From: Climacium dendroides
Taxonomy: Eukaryota > Streptophyta > Bryopsida > Hypnales > Climaciaceae
Reading direction: 5' to 3'
NCBI GenBank assembly: GCA_950106755.1
Contig: CATNNA010000001.1
Coordinates: 2,418,001-2,482,000, forward strand
Length of the DNA stretch: 64,000 bases
Shown here: in pieces, positions 48,286 to 58,808 of the stretch
Layout of the letters: every line of letters starts with the position of its first letter
Position numbering within the stretch: the stretch's first letter is position 1
Notes under the pieces: generated by a model
Seen by the model: only the letters and a program-made list of their open reading frames with translations
Told to the model about the DNA's origin: nothing
Database searches by the model: none
Program-made: the position numbers and the translations under genes

Positions 48286-49214
48286 GCCAACTTGGAGAAA
48301 ATGACAAACTACATTCTTGGGAGAAAATGAATGCGGACAAAACAAGCTTTGAATTTGGAGAAAAATTGGTTGATAAGAGCATCGAGGGACTGAGCTCCCT
48401 AAGCCTTAAACTGCTAGAGGTATTGGATAAGGGGAATTCAGGTTCGAAAGAGTGCAGAAGTCCGAACATGGTCCACAATGGCCAAGGCAGAAATGACAAC
48501 ATGCAGAGGTCGCAACGTCCAACGAATAACGATCCTCCACCCGTTCCACGTTCATTGTTGAACGGTGGAAGTGGTAGTACTACTCTGGGGGGTTCAGCGA
48601 GTTTTCTACCTACATTGCAAGCTTCCAACATTCAAGAAGAAACTGTGAAGCGGAAATTCACTACTTTAGAGTGTACTAGTGATGGAGAAGATGAGACATT
48701 GGAATCAATGTTCAAGAGCATAGCAAGTCGCCCACCACAATGTTCTCAAAGACTAGAGGACATGAAACTGCGATCTCTGAATGAAATAACAGCGGTCGCT
48801 TGCCAACGGAGGCAACAGGCAAAAGAAGCAATGGTAGAAGAATCCGCTAAACCTAAGAAGAAACGAGTGATGGAGCCATTTGCTATCTCCCCAAGGAAGA
48901 AAGTACATGGAGGAAAAAAACCCTTGGATACACGACTATCCCTTCCAACTCTTCCCGCAAGGAAAGGACGATTGGCCGGCGATCTTCGAGAACGCATCCT
49001 CGGTAAGAATTTCTTACGGAGGAAGGATGATCCAAACATAGGCAAGGGGAAGAAAGCTTCTACATCTACGGAAATCAGAGGAAAAGAGAAAGAAAAAGTA
49101 TTGGCTTCATCAGATAATGAAGACAATACTTTCGACGATGAAGACGACGGATGGATATCAAGAGACTATAGTAGTGGGGCAGAGGTAAAAGGAGATAGTG
49201 ATTATCATCCTTAG
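48264..49214 (+). CDS. Overlapping basic/acidic reading frame after the hAT transposase
   Basis: 316 codons overlapping the transposase end by 22 bp in another frame. It has Ser/Asn-rich DNA-binding-like composition, with basic clusters (AKPKKKRVMEPF, SPRKKVHGGKK, GKGKKAS) that look like nuclear localisation signals, and an acidic end (SDNEDNTFDDEDDGW). It may be a separate short protein, or the original C-terminal extension of the transposase displaced by a frameshift. I do not recognise a domain. It has no separate promoter island, which favours being part of the transposase transcript. Confidence 0.55.
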   Translation: MSPSIPLGQLGENDKLHSWEKMNADKTSFEFGEKLVDKSIEGLSSLSLKLLEVLDKGNSGSKECRSPNMVHNGQGRNDNMQRSQRPTNNDPPPVPRSLLNGGSGSTTLGGSASFLPTLQASNIQEETVKRKFTTLECTSDGEDETLESMFKSIASRPPQCSQRLEDMKLRSLNEITAVACQRRQQAKEAMVEESAKPKKKRVMEPFAISPRKKVHGGKKPLDTRLSLPTLPARKGRLAGDLRERILGKNFLRRKDDPNIGKGKKASTSTEIRGKEKEKVLASSDNEDNTFDDEDDGWISRDYSSGAEVKGDSDYHP

Positions 49215-49611
49215 GAATTGAATCTTACATTCTTAGAACGGGTTAGATTAGAATACGTTACATAGATAGTTCTTCAAATCTTTATGATTTGAATTTGGAA
49301 GACTTTATGAACGCAGGAGAAATGAGGTTTGACATTTGACACGCATTGCTCTATAATAGGAATTTGCGTGTTTATTTTGAAAAATATAATAAACCTTTTT
49401 TATTCATTATCTTTGGTTGAATGGTTGGATAGGAAATTGAAGAAGTCTTCACTGCGTGTATTTTGGTTATTCATTCTCCATGTACAAAACAAATAAATCA
49501 GATAATTTCTTGGGAAGCATTAGAAATAATGAACCTTAGAAAGAAAGCTTGCATAGAAACTGAAATCTATAAATACCAAATTACAAATTGAAGATCGTGG
49601 TTGGCGGAATG

Positions 49612-49628
49612 GCGGGGGGGGGGGGGGG
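49612..49628. repeat. Poly-G run of about 17 bases
   Basis: An uninterrupted G tract at the edge of the CG-rich array. Its length may be affected by sequencing. Confidence 0.9.
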
Positions 49629-49639
49629 CACAACGGCAG

Positions 49640-50695
49640 CACTGCAGCAAACTCTCCGACCGCGTGGGAGGCCGCGAATGGGCCGACCGCAGGTCCGTAG
49701 CGGACCGTCCACGAGAGAAAGAGAAGAGAGGCAAGGGCCGCGGACTGGCCGACCGGGCCTACCGTAGGTTTAACGACGGTCCGACCGGCGACTGCAGCGG
49801 ACGGGGCTGACCGATGGTTCGCAACGGACTGTCCTACCGCGCGAATGGGATGACCGCGCCAGACGAGGCCGACCGATGGTCCACAACGGATTGTTGGACC
49901 GCGCGGATGGGCCGACCACGCCGGACGGGGCTGACCGATGGTCCGCAACGGACTGTCGGACCGCACGGATGGGCCGACCGCGCCGGACGGGGCCGACCGA
50001 TGGTCCGCAACGGACTGTCGGACCGCGCGGATGGGGCCGACCGATGGTCCGCAACGGACTGTCGGACCGCACGGATGGGCCGACCGCGCCGGACGGGGCC
50101 GACCGATGGTCCGCAACGGACTGTCGGACCGCGTGGATGGGCCGACCGCGCCAGACGGGGCCGACCGATGGTCCGCAACGGATTGTCGGACCACGATGAT
50201 GGGCCGACCAATGGTCCGCAACGGACTGTCGGACCACGATGATGGGCCGACCGCGCCGGGATGGGCCGACCGATGGTCCGCAACGGACTGTCGAACCGCA
50301 CGGATGGGCCGACCGCGTCGGATGGGGCCGACCGATGGTCCGCAACGGACTGTCGGACCGCGCGGATGGGCCGACCGTGCCAGACGGGGCCGACCGATGG
50401 TCCGCAACGGACTGTCAGACCGCGCGGATGGGCCGACTGCGCCGGGCGGGGCCGACCGATGGTCCGCAACGGACTGTCGGACCACGATGATGGGCCGACC
50501 GCGCCGGGCGGGGCTGACCGATGGTCCGCAACAGATTGTCGGACCGCGCGGATGGGCCGACCGCGCCAGACGGGGCCGACCGATGGTCCGCAACGGACTG
50601 TCAGACCACGATGATGGGCCGACCGCGCCGGGCGGGGCCGACCGATGGTCCGCAACGGACTGTCTGACTGCGCGGATCGGCCGACCGCAGCAGCC
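49640..50695. repeat. 62-bp GC-rich tandem array inside the giant hAT element
   Basis: The unit starts GCAACGGACTGTCGGACCGC and contains GGGCCGACC twice. Starts at 49821, 49883, 49945 and 50007 are exactly 62 bp apart. Shorter variants near 44 bp occur (for example 50007 to 50051). About 14 copies, very similar to each other. Each unit holds the small hairpin GTCCG-CAA-CGGAC. Long open frames on both strands result from the lack of stop words in GC-rich DNA and are not credible genes. The GGTCGG-type words match the element's termini and promoter islands, but no gene follows this island. Confidence 0.9.
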
Positions 50696-50699
50696 GCAT

Positions 50700-53210
50700 A
50701 AAGGTGATCCAAATGATTAAGAGGTCATCTGCCATTCGGGAAATTGGGACTTACTGTGATTCTTGTCTTCAGGTCTCAGGTCTGAGGTTCGATCACTTGA
50801 GTTCATGCGGTGGTATGAGGCTTGGTTTCAACTTCCAACAACCAATTCGCATTTCTCAAAAATGGGTAATCTATTCATTCTTTGTGGAAAAGGGTGGGGG
50901 ATGATTGGACGAATGAATTGATCCTCTTGCTTAAGTAGATGTTCCTATAAGGTTGGAAGAAGTGAAAGTTGAATTCCGTTCAAAGATTTTCGTATCACTA
51001 TTATGATTCAGAAGTCTCCGACCGGAAGGCAAAAATCATCCCTTCCAGCCTTCAAGGAACGTCAATACCATATTACCATGACATTTTTTTTGGAGGGGGG
51101 GGTCGGGAATTTGGTTTAGCAAACTGTACAAATTATACATTTATACATAATTTGGGAATGAACAATAACAAAGCTAAAGCCCTTGCCAACGAATCTTAAC
51201 TGAAACTTACCACTAGAAAATGCAAAGAGTAAATTACTTAAATATTTTTCGATTTCAGGGCTACAGTTTTTCACGGCCAGTCGGCTATGTCACCATGTAG
51301 CATTCTTTACAGAATTACAATGCATATATTTATATGGTCAAACTATAAATGGAACCGGTTTTAAATGAAAACAAGGTTTCATGTAGCGGAGAAAGCTCTA
51401 TGTGAAATCCCTACATAAGTACATTTGTATTCTTTGTAATTTGAAACCTCCAACCAAATTGTTCCGCAAAATATTTAATCCAAGCTGGAAAGCTCAAATG
51501 AATGAAGAAACACCTATACTATTTTCTATCTCACCTTGCATGTTGATTTGTTTGTTGGCCAGAAATTTTGCATTTTAGATCTACATGACTCAAGATTTAT
51601 TAATAAGGTATTTATAACTATTTTACAGCTTATCTAATTTCTTGGCAATTTTAATATTTGGGATTTTTAGGACTATTTAGTACCCGAATAAACAAATTTG
51701 AATCTGAGATTTGAAGAAGATGATTTTGTAGCAAACTTAAAGGAATCCTAAAAATATTGAATTTTATGTAGTGTACAAGTTCACTAAATGAACTTTTTTA
51801 TTAATGACTTTTGAAACGCGTAATGTTCTTTGAATGGTTCTTTTCATAAATGACCATCTTCAAAAAATTGTTACAAATGGGATTTTTATAATATTTGTAT
51901 AGTTTTTCCCTTTTTTTTTTAATTACACGTTAGAGCATATATTTTCTTGAAATTGGAACTATTCTAGAACTTTCTCCTACTTATAGAATTTTTTGGTGGT
52001 TTTTTTTTTGGTAATTGCCTTCATCTTGAAAGTGAATACATTGGACATTACTTGGACATATTTCTTCAATGTTTTTTGAATATTTTTCTTTTAAATTTTG
52101 AAAGTATTCTACAAAAAAATCATGAGTATTGGATGAAGCACAACAAAATTATGAAATGTTTCTTGCAGTCACCTAGATCCATTAGAAATTAGAAAAAATT
52201 TAGAATTTTCATTGTATTTTATTTACATTTCAATGTCAAAAGGCTCCCAATTCTATATTTGGAATGATGAACTAAGTGACTAGGACGATGTTTCATCTAA
52301 ATCAAGATGTTTTATCCAAAATGATTTTGGAGAGTGCAAACCTTCAATGACCAATTTGATGAAATGGAGGTAACCAATAAACCAATATGTACACAAAAAA
52401 TAGAAGCAAAAATATACAAGATTTAGAATATTATTCTTTTGTTAAATTACTAACAACAACTTCAAGGGGCTCTAACTCTAATCCCTCAAGTTGACTTCAC
52501 ATAAATACCTAAATATGACCTATAAACAGAAACCGAATTATTTAATGCATTATTGCATTGAGATTTGTAACTTTAAAGGACAGTTTGTTTAATTGTTTAG
52601 ATGCAATTTTATGAAATGGAATTGGAGTTGGAGATGGAATAAGGTCATTCTATATTTAACTATAGTGAAAAGTGATTGAATGAATATTTTACCATAGTTT
52701 GTAACTTTGTATAATCATACTTTCTTAGTTTTTGTTGGATTTTATTTGCAATTGAAGGGTGATTTTAAGAAATACTCATATTATTTTAGAGTCATGTATT
52801 GAGTGCTTGCAAGTTGCAATGTCTTTTTTTATAACTTTTCATACTTGATTTTTTTTGAGTTTACTAAAGTTTTGACTATTGAAAGCAATACTTTTACTCT
52901 TTTAGAAACAAGCTTTTACAAGTTCTGAAGTTTACAGTTCAGATTTTAAGTATTTCACAAAGAATCATTATTTTATGATTATATGCATTAGAAAATGACC
53001 CTAAACTTCACTTTTCTTCAATTACATATTTTTAAAATTCACCATGAAAAAATGAAAATTTAGTCTCTCTCCCTCTATATATATTTATAGTTTGTACTCA
53101 AAGTACTTATAAGATGTAAGAATGAATCAATTGCAAACATATTTGATGAAGAGAAATATCGAAATTTTAAAAGTGAGTAGTCATCAGAATTACGGGTAGG
53201 ATTCATGGTT
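50700..53210. other. Gene-free AT-rich DNA inside the giant hAT element
   Basis: No credible coding frame, RNA gene or border is visible. It separates the 62-bp array from the promoter of gene 3. It may contain a lost gene that once used the orphan island; nothing supports a specific one. Confidence 0.5.
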
Positions 53211-53246
53211 TTTAGGGTATAGGGTTTAGGGTTTAGGGTTTAGGGC
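53211..53246 (+). repeat. Interstitial telomere-type repeat
   Basis: TTTAGGGTATAGGGTTTAGGGTTTAGGG contains about four TTTAGGG units, one with a variant base. Plant-type telomere motif far from a chromosome end. Confidence 0.85.
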
Positions 53247-53404
53247 ATGGAGTTATTTTTCAAGTTTCACATTGAAGGGGCAAAATTCCCGCCGTCAGTT
53301 TTCAAAGTTTTTATGTCCTTACTTGAAATTCATGACGAACTAATGGTCTAACAGGCTGCCAACTCACTCCTTTGGATTCTCTACTCACAAATAACTAATT
53401 TGGA

Positions 53405-53720
53405 GAATGCACAGGTCGTGGGCTGCCTGGCCGTCCGCTCGGCGGACACTACGCCGACCAAGCGGTCAGCGAAAGCAGCGACCCGTCTGCTGAGCGGACA
53501 GGCCGACGGTCGATCGGTCGGGGCAGACGAAGTCCGTCCGTCCGCCCATCCACCCGTCCGCTCGGCGGACGGCTCGACGGCCAAGCGGTCGGTGCGGCCG
53601 TCCGTACGTCTCTGTCGACCGTGGGATGGGAGAGGCGGATTCACGCTGTCCGTCCGATCTTGCCGTCCGACCCTGAAGCCAATAGCGACGTCCGCCTCGT
53701 CAGTTGGTATAAAAAGCGGA
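53405..53720 (+). promoter_or_regulatory. GC island and TATA box of hAT cargo gene 3
   Basis: CGGTC/GTCCG words fill 53410-53690. TATAAAAA follows at 53708 within GGTATAAAAAGCGGAGCGGACGG, 206 bp before the gene ATG. Same architecture as the promoters of gene 1 and the transposase. Confidence 0.72.
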
Positions 53721-53913
53721 GCGGACGGCTCATTCCGCACAATTGTTTCCCTTACGGAGTGGGTGATCCAGCGGCTATTGGTCTCTGTGCGCCCCTTTCG
53801 CCTTGGTGTGTGAACAATTGTGAATGAATGAGTGGTATTCACTAATTATTATAATCTGAAACCACTACACATTAATCATTCTAACGTTGAGGTCATTTAT
53901 AGAGAAGGGTACT

Positions 53914-55110
53914 ATGCCTCGCAAAGGAATTCCGTTTCTTTCTGGTTCTTCGAAGAAAAGTTCGAAGAGGAAACCACAAGAACTAGATTGGGATGTTTAC
54001 TTCGATGAATTCAATGTGGCAAAGGAGGGGTGGGAGTACGAGTCCGACAAAGTGTGGACTTGTACAATGTGCAAGAAATATGTGACCATGTCACACATAG
54101 CCAAACTATGGCCAACAAATGACAATTTGGAGAAGCAAGTGAGACGATGGGAAGGCCCTATGAAGTCGTGTACGAGTACACACTTTGTAGAAAGATACGA
54201 AGAAATTTGGGCAGCTTCAAATCTAGGTCCCTCGAAGCCTACCATCATGAATTATTCTACCATGGCAATGATTTGGGCGGAGATTGTACTCCAGAAAGAC
54301 GTTGACTGGCATACAGTTATAGGGATGAATAAAGAGACGAAGATGACGTGTCACTCAACTATGGTGTTCACTAACTGGCGTGGTGAAAGTGATTGCATGC
54401 CGGCTTGGTTGAACTGAGGTCAATTTGGGTGCCCAAGTTGGCCTATGCGGGATGCAGAGGACAGTGATGCTGACGATGATGAAGAACCAGATGAACAGTT
54501 GCCACCTCCACCTCCACCTCCGAAGAGGCACGAACGCCGAGAAGAACGCGAAGACATAAAATACGAGAATCAAATGCGGAAAGCATTGAGGAGGAGTGTC
54601 GAGGATCAAGGTCGACCTCGTGGATATCACACTTCACCTCGTCGTGAACGTGATGTACATAGCTCACGACATGGAGGAAGTAGTTCACACTATAGCAACA
54701 ACCCTCGAGATGGTGGTCCAAACGTAGAAGGAGGCTATAGAACTACGACCTATATGGACTACGGTGGTCTTTCACATGGCAGCCCTCAATATTACCCAGG
54801 AACAAGGGGACCTCATGGAAACACCAGTTATACAGACTATGGTGGTTCGGAACAAGGCGGCTCGCGAAATTATCCGGGAACAGGAGGACATGATTTGTAT
54901 GGGCCTCATGGAAGTTCTTACTACACTAGTTCAAGTCATGGAGGGACTGGAGGCTCACATGAATATGCTTCAGTTCCACCTCCAACTTTTGGAGGTCCTT
55001 ATTACGAAAATTATGGACAAGGGCGACAATCAAGCGGATATGGGCCATATGGTGGCTCCGGTTCTACGCCTCAAAGTCAAAATCATGATAGTAGTTCTGA
55101 TTCTAAATGA
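53914..55110 (+). pseudogene. hAT cargo gene 3: CKKYV-domain protein with Gly/Tyr/Ser-rich tail; one internal TGA
   Basis: 398 codons in one frame with a single TGA at 54415. The start MPRKGIPFLSG is preferred over an upstream in-frame TTG. Residues 40-140 share a domain with gene 1: VWTCTMCKKYVTMSHIAKLWP, STHFVERYEEIWAAS and KDVDWH. After the TGA come an acidic/proline tract (EDSDADDDEEPDEQLPPPPP), an Arg-rich stretch and about 160 residues of Gly/Tyr/Ser/His low complexity (GGSHEYASVPPPTFGGPYY), resembling prion-like or phase-separating tails. The function is unknown. Sharing a domain and promoter type with gene 1 suggests that both serve the element. Confidence 0.75.
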
Positions 55111-56774
55111 AGTATAGTGTTATTTTGTAGAAAAATACAAGGTGCCATTATGTAGTTATGGGCTTTGTTTTTTAATGTGGTTTCAAGTGTAATGCATTGT
55201 CAATTTGTCATTTGCCATTTGGAAACAATGCAATAGTTGTAGGAATGCAAGTATATTCGAACAAGTGAGATGTATGAAGAACTTGTTTTAGCCCCCAAAA
55301 TGAAAGTGGTACAGGCTATAAGACTATTTTATAATATAATAAAATTATTTGCTTTTTACCTTGTAGAGTAAGTAGAGTTCCATACTATTACTCCAATATG
55401 AATGGTTAATTGTTGCAAGTGTTGAGTATGTGAATGATGTGGTGTAATGTATTTGAACATCGGAAGTTACGTATTTTGGTCATTTGTAATGAATGCGTAC
55501 TGAAAACCATGAAAGTTACATGCTTGTATATAGAATTGCAAATGTACGGTTGTTTTTTGAGACAAAATGGTGTGACCAAATCATTTTTATAAAACCTTTG
55601 TCGAATAACTCAACACCTTTTTGTATGCACCAAAAGAAATTTCATTATGTAATTAGCTTTGATGTTGTACTTCCCAAATGCTATTTTAAGTATTGGACCT
55701 TCACGACAACAATTCAAGACTTATTCTTCTTCAGGTATTTAACACTAGTAGAGTAAAAACAACAAGATGTCTTGTTGTTGAAATTCATCGATGAAATGAA
55801 TTCGAGCTCTCTGGATATTGGATAGGCAAGAATATAATGTATAAGTAAAAAATTAAAAATTAAAAATTAAAACAAGTTGCAATTATTTTCCTACCTACTA
55901 TGACCTACTAGGCTACTACCTAGTGCAGTAATGCCTACACTCCCCCCCATCCCTTGTTTTTAGCAATTTAGGTCATAACTTCTATTCCCGGTCACTGATT
56001 GTGGAAAAAATGAGGTCTCCATTATCCCATATAGCTTAATAAGCTTATCAATTTTTCCATCTTCAGAAAAAGTTTCAAAAAATCACGACAAAATTTCAAG
56101 TTGTAAGTACCTACCTAATAACCTCTAAACCCTCGAAGGGACCCTAAGCCCTTTAGAAGTGAACCTTCAACTCACAATTAGGCACTCACATACAATCATA
56201 CATTCATACACGATGTTTCCTTCGGTCCTTTAGTTGCCCTCTATCGTCATATCAATTATAGAGACATAGAGGTAAGTAAACGCTTACCATTTTTTATATT
56301 GTCATTGACATTATTATAATGAACATCTTCAATCACATTTACTATACCACAGAAATGAAGACAAGGACTTGTCAAGCTAACAATCGATGAATCATTGAAT
56401 CATCAATCATCAATTAAAAATTGAATGAATAAGGAATTGCAAATTATTTCATATAATGATTTCGAGATTTCCAATTTTTCATCCAAACATACGATGACAA
56501 ATGGCGTAAAGACTTCCAAGTTCTCCAAAATCATTGTGAATTAAAACATGCTCATTGATTACAAATGCTGAGATGCACCTTGCTGTAAAACAGCATTCAC
56601 AATCAATCCAATCATTGGTGATGAAACTGAGGTATATCATCTGTATATATTGTACTATTATGTAATTGACATGTAACTTAGTATATGTCTTTATCTCTAT
56701 GAATAGTGCATACTATAAACACCTATAGGCTATAGTTAATTACTTATATATGATATATTAATATCATTAAAGAC
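55111..56774. other. Spacer between convergent cargo genes 3 and 4
   Basis: AT-rich with no recognised gene. It should hold both 3' ends. The open frame at 55493-55756 has no recognisable content. Confidence 0.5.
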
Positions 56775-58111
56775 TTAAACTACAACTCCAAAGTGGCGGA
56801 AGTGTTCATCCGGTATAGGCCAATGAAACGAAGAAGTAAATCGCGAAATCACTTGCGCCAAACTACTATGGCCATCGGGACCATCTTCGCAAAGTCTCCC
56901 CAAATACACTTGAAAGACTTGTGCTAAGTCGTGATGTGAGTACAACACATGTTTTTTGCTTCCACGACCTTGCAAACCGTAGTATGTCTCTAACATACAT
57001 GTACTGTTGATTCTCTTCGCTATTTGATCAACAACAAATTCTTTGGACTTAATGGTAAATACGGGTATGTTCTCCACATCTGCATCTCTTCGATGTACAT
57101 ATGTAATCTTTGGATTGATCCACCACCTCCTCCTCAGAACTTCGTCTCGATCACTTGTTGATGTGAATGTATACAATGACTTCATGGGCTCTGTATTAGT
57201 CGTGGTCATCCCCCAATCGCAAATTCCAATGAAAACCTGCGACTCGTCTTCCGAGAAATGGAACATGATGTTGTTTGGAGAAATGTCGTTGTGAAGATGT
57301 CCGGCACCATGTACCGCATTCATAATATGCAGCAGTGCCTAAGCAAGCTCCGTACGCTTTGCTCTCCATCGCTTTAGACGATGAGCACGAATGACCTCCT
57401 CGTCGCTAATTTTGGGGTCACACATAATGCGTATGGCGATATTGTCTGGATAATCGTTATCCATTTTCAACATTTCACACAAAGTACCACCATTCCACCA
57501 CAATGAATAGCCTTTGTTCCGATTTGTGTGGACTGCAACGAAGCGCATGACTCCATCGTGCGGACAATATTATCTTGTGGAATCACCCTTGCGGTTCCCG
57601 GGAGCGCTATTAAATGGCGAAATACAACTTGCATGTTTACTCTCCCTTCGTGAGTTGTCCACCAACTCATAAATCCACCTCTATTTCGTCTTGAAGCAAA
57701 TGGTCTCATCCGACTCATGAACATGTTCACTTTTGTAATCACGTGCGTGAAGGCTTCATCATCAATGCGATGAACCTTACCAAATTTTTCGATGGTCCCT
57801 TTCGCATTCCACAGTGCATCATGCGCCCGTTTGTCCAACCAACTAGTGAAATCCTTCTTTTCCATTTCTTGATACCACCCTCCCACCCGCAACGCTTCAT
57901 GCATCATGTCCTTTATATCGCCTTTGAACTTCTCAATGCCCTCCTCTTGATAACGAACATACTTAGAGTCAAGAGACATGGTAGATTCTCTCTCATAGAA
58001 TTCAACAACGCATTTTCTCAAAAATGCGGTACAAGTGTGCGAGGGGTTGTCCATGATGTCGACCTCAGTAGATTCCTCCACAAACTTCGTTTTCTTCTTT
58101 GCCCTTGGCAT
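56775..58111 (-). pseudogene. hAT cargo gene 4: protein-kinase-like protein (broken)
   Basis: From ATG at 58111 (MPRAKKKTKF), about 445 codons. An N-terminal region (KDFTSWLDKRAHDALW, RRNRGGFMSWWTTHEG) precedes a frameshift near 57550 and a TAG at 57339. The kinase-type catalytic loop HLHNDISPNNIMFHF (about 57270-57295) and IGICDWGMTT, in the DFG position, follow. This corresponds to the HxDxxxxN and D[FW]G signatures of eukaryotic-like kinases; a nucleotide loop and an APE motif are not evident. The C-terminus ends HFRHFGVVV. It may phosphorylate element or host proteins, or be a pseudokinase. Divergent kinases with HxDISPNN occur in fungi and bryophytes (recall). Its promoter island is the right end of the element. 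Confidence 0.7.
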
Positions 58112-58254
58112 CTTGATGAATGTCGCATGATTCGAGAAAAAAAATGGCAAGGGTCCCCCCAAGATTTCACCTTTACCCTCCCGAGGAGAGGAGGCAATAG
58201 GGCCCAAAGGCACTAAGCTTCTCCGCTCTCTCTTGCAAGCAAGGGAAAAGGAAA

Positions 58255-58800
58255 AAGTGAGAGGCGGACGGCCCAACTGCCTCTTTTGTATGAGGCGGAC
58301 GGCCATCCCGTTCGCCCAATCTCAGCCGTCCGCCTTGGCGGACGGCCGATGGGGCGCCCCATCGAGTCCGTCCGATTGGCCGTCCGATCGGACTGCTGAC
58401 CGGTCGGACGGGCCACCCGATCAGCCGACCGATCGGTTGGCCCCGTCCGCCTTGTCCTCCTCGTCCGTCCGCTCGGTCGGACCCGTCCTCCCCGTCCATC
58501 CGCTCGGTCGGACCCGTTGGACCGGTCCTCCCCGTCCGTCCGCGCGGTCAGCCTCGACCGCCCCGTGGTCCGCGTCCGTCCGTGCGGTCGGCTCCGTCCG
58601 CCCCGTGCTCCGCGTCCGTCCGCTCGGTCGGCCCCGTCTGCCCCGTCCTCGCCGTCCGACCGCTCGGTCGGCTCACTGAACCGGCCGACCGCCCGTCCAC
58701 TGGACGGACGTGAGTCCGAAATTTCTATGTCCCCGGACGCTCGGAAACCTGCGGACGCGGACGTTGGACGTCCGGGCGTCCCAGCGTCCGTGCAACCTTG
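58255..58800 (-). promoter_or_regulatory. Right terminus: TIR, subterminal GC island and gene-4 promoter
   Basis: Reading inward from CAAGGTTGCACGGACG: GGACG/CGTCC words (58700-58790), then about 400 bp of GGTCGG/CCGTCCG words. ATACAAAAGAGG, a weak TATA candidate, lies at about 58280-58292, roughly 175 bp before the ATG of gene 4. It mirrors the left end in motif order. Confidence 0.65.
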
Positions 58801-58808
58801 GGATTCTC
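58801..58808. repeat. Right 8-bp target-site duplication of the giant hAT element
   Basis: GGATTCTC, identical to 40834-40841. Confidence 0.92.

Larger units (their letters stand above)
40842..58800. mobile_element. Giant hAT transposon (17,959 bp) with cargo genes
   Basis: Termini CAGGGTTGTC (left) and CAAGGTTGCA (right, reverse complement) fit the hAT consensus and are followed by GGACG/CGTCC-rich subterminal DNA. A perfect 8-bp duplication flanks it. The interrupted host frame reads on without a shift when the flanks are joined through one duplication copy. Inside are a BED-hAT transposase (45838-48285), an overlapping frame (48264-49214), a RING-H2 protein (41338-44974), a low-complexity protein sharing its N-terminal domain (53914-55110) and a kinase-like protein (56775-58111, minus). 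CG-rich motif islands lie at both ends, before each gene, and at 49640-50695. Typical hAT elements are a few kb. All genes carry lesions. Confidence 0.88.

Noticed and set aside
49520..50720. Several reading frames of 100-350 codons on both strands, including a 357-codon minus-strand frame
   Set aside because: They run through the 62-bp GC-rich tandem array, are open on both strands in several frames, and translate to repetitive Arg/Gly/Pro/Ser strings.
53400..53842. Open frames of 137 and 153 codons on both strands
   Set aside because: They fall in a GC island with a TATA box at its end; composition is Arg/Ser/Ala/Pro-rich, as expected of stop-poor GC sequence.
58173..58700. Frames of about 110-148 codons on both strands near the right end of the giant hAT
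   Set aside because: They are GC-island shadows over the terminal motif field; the gene-4 start lies inside at 58111.
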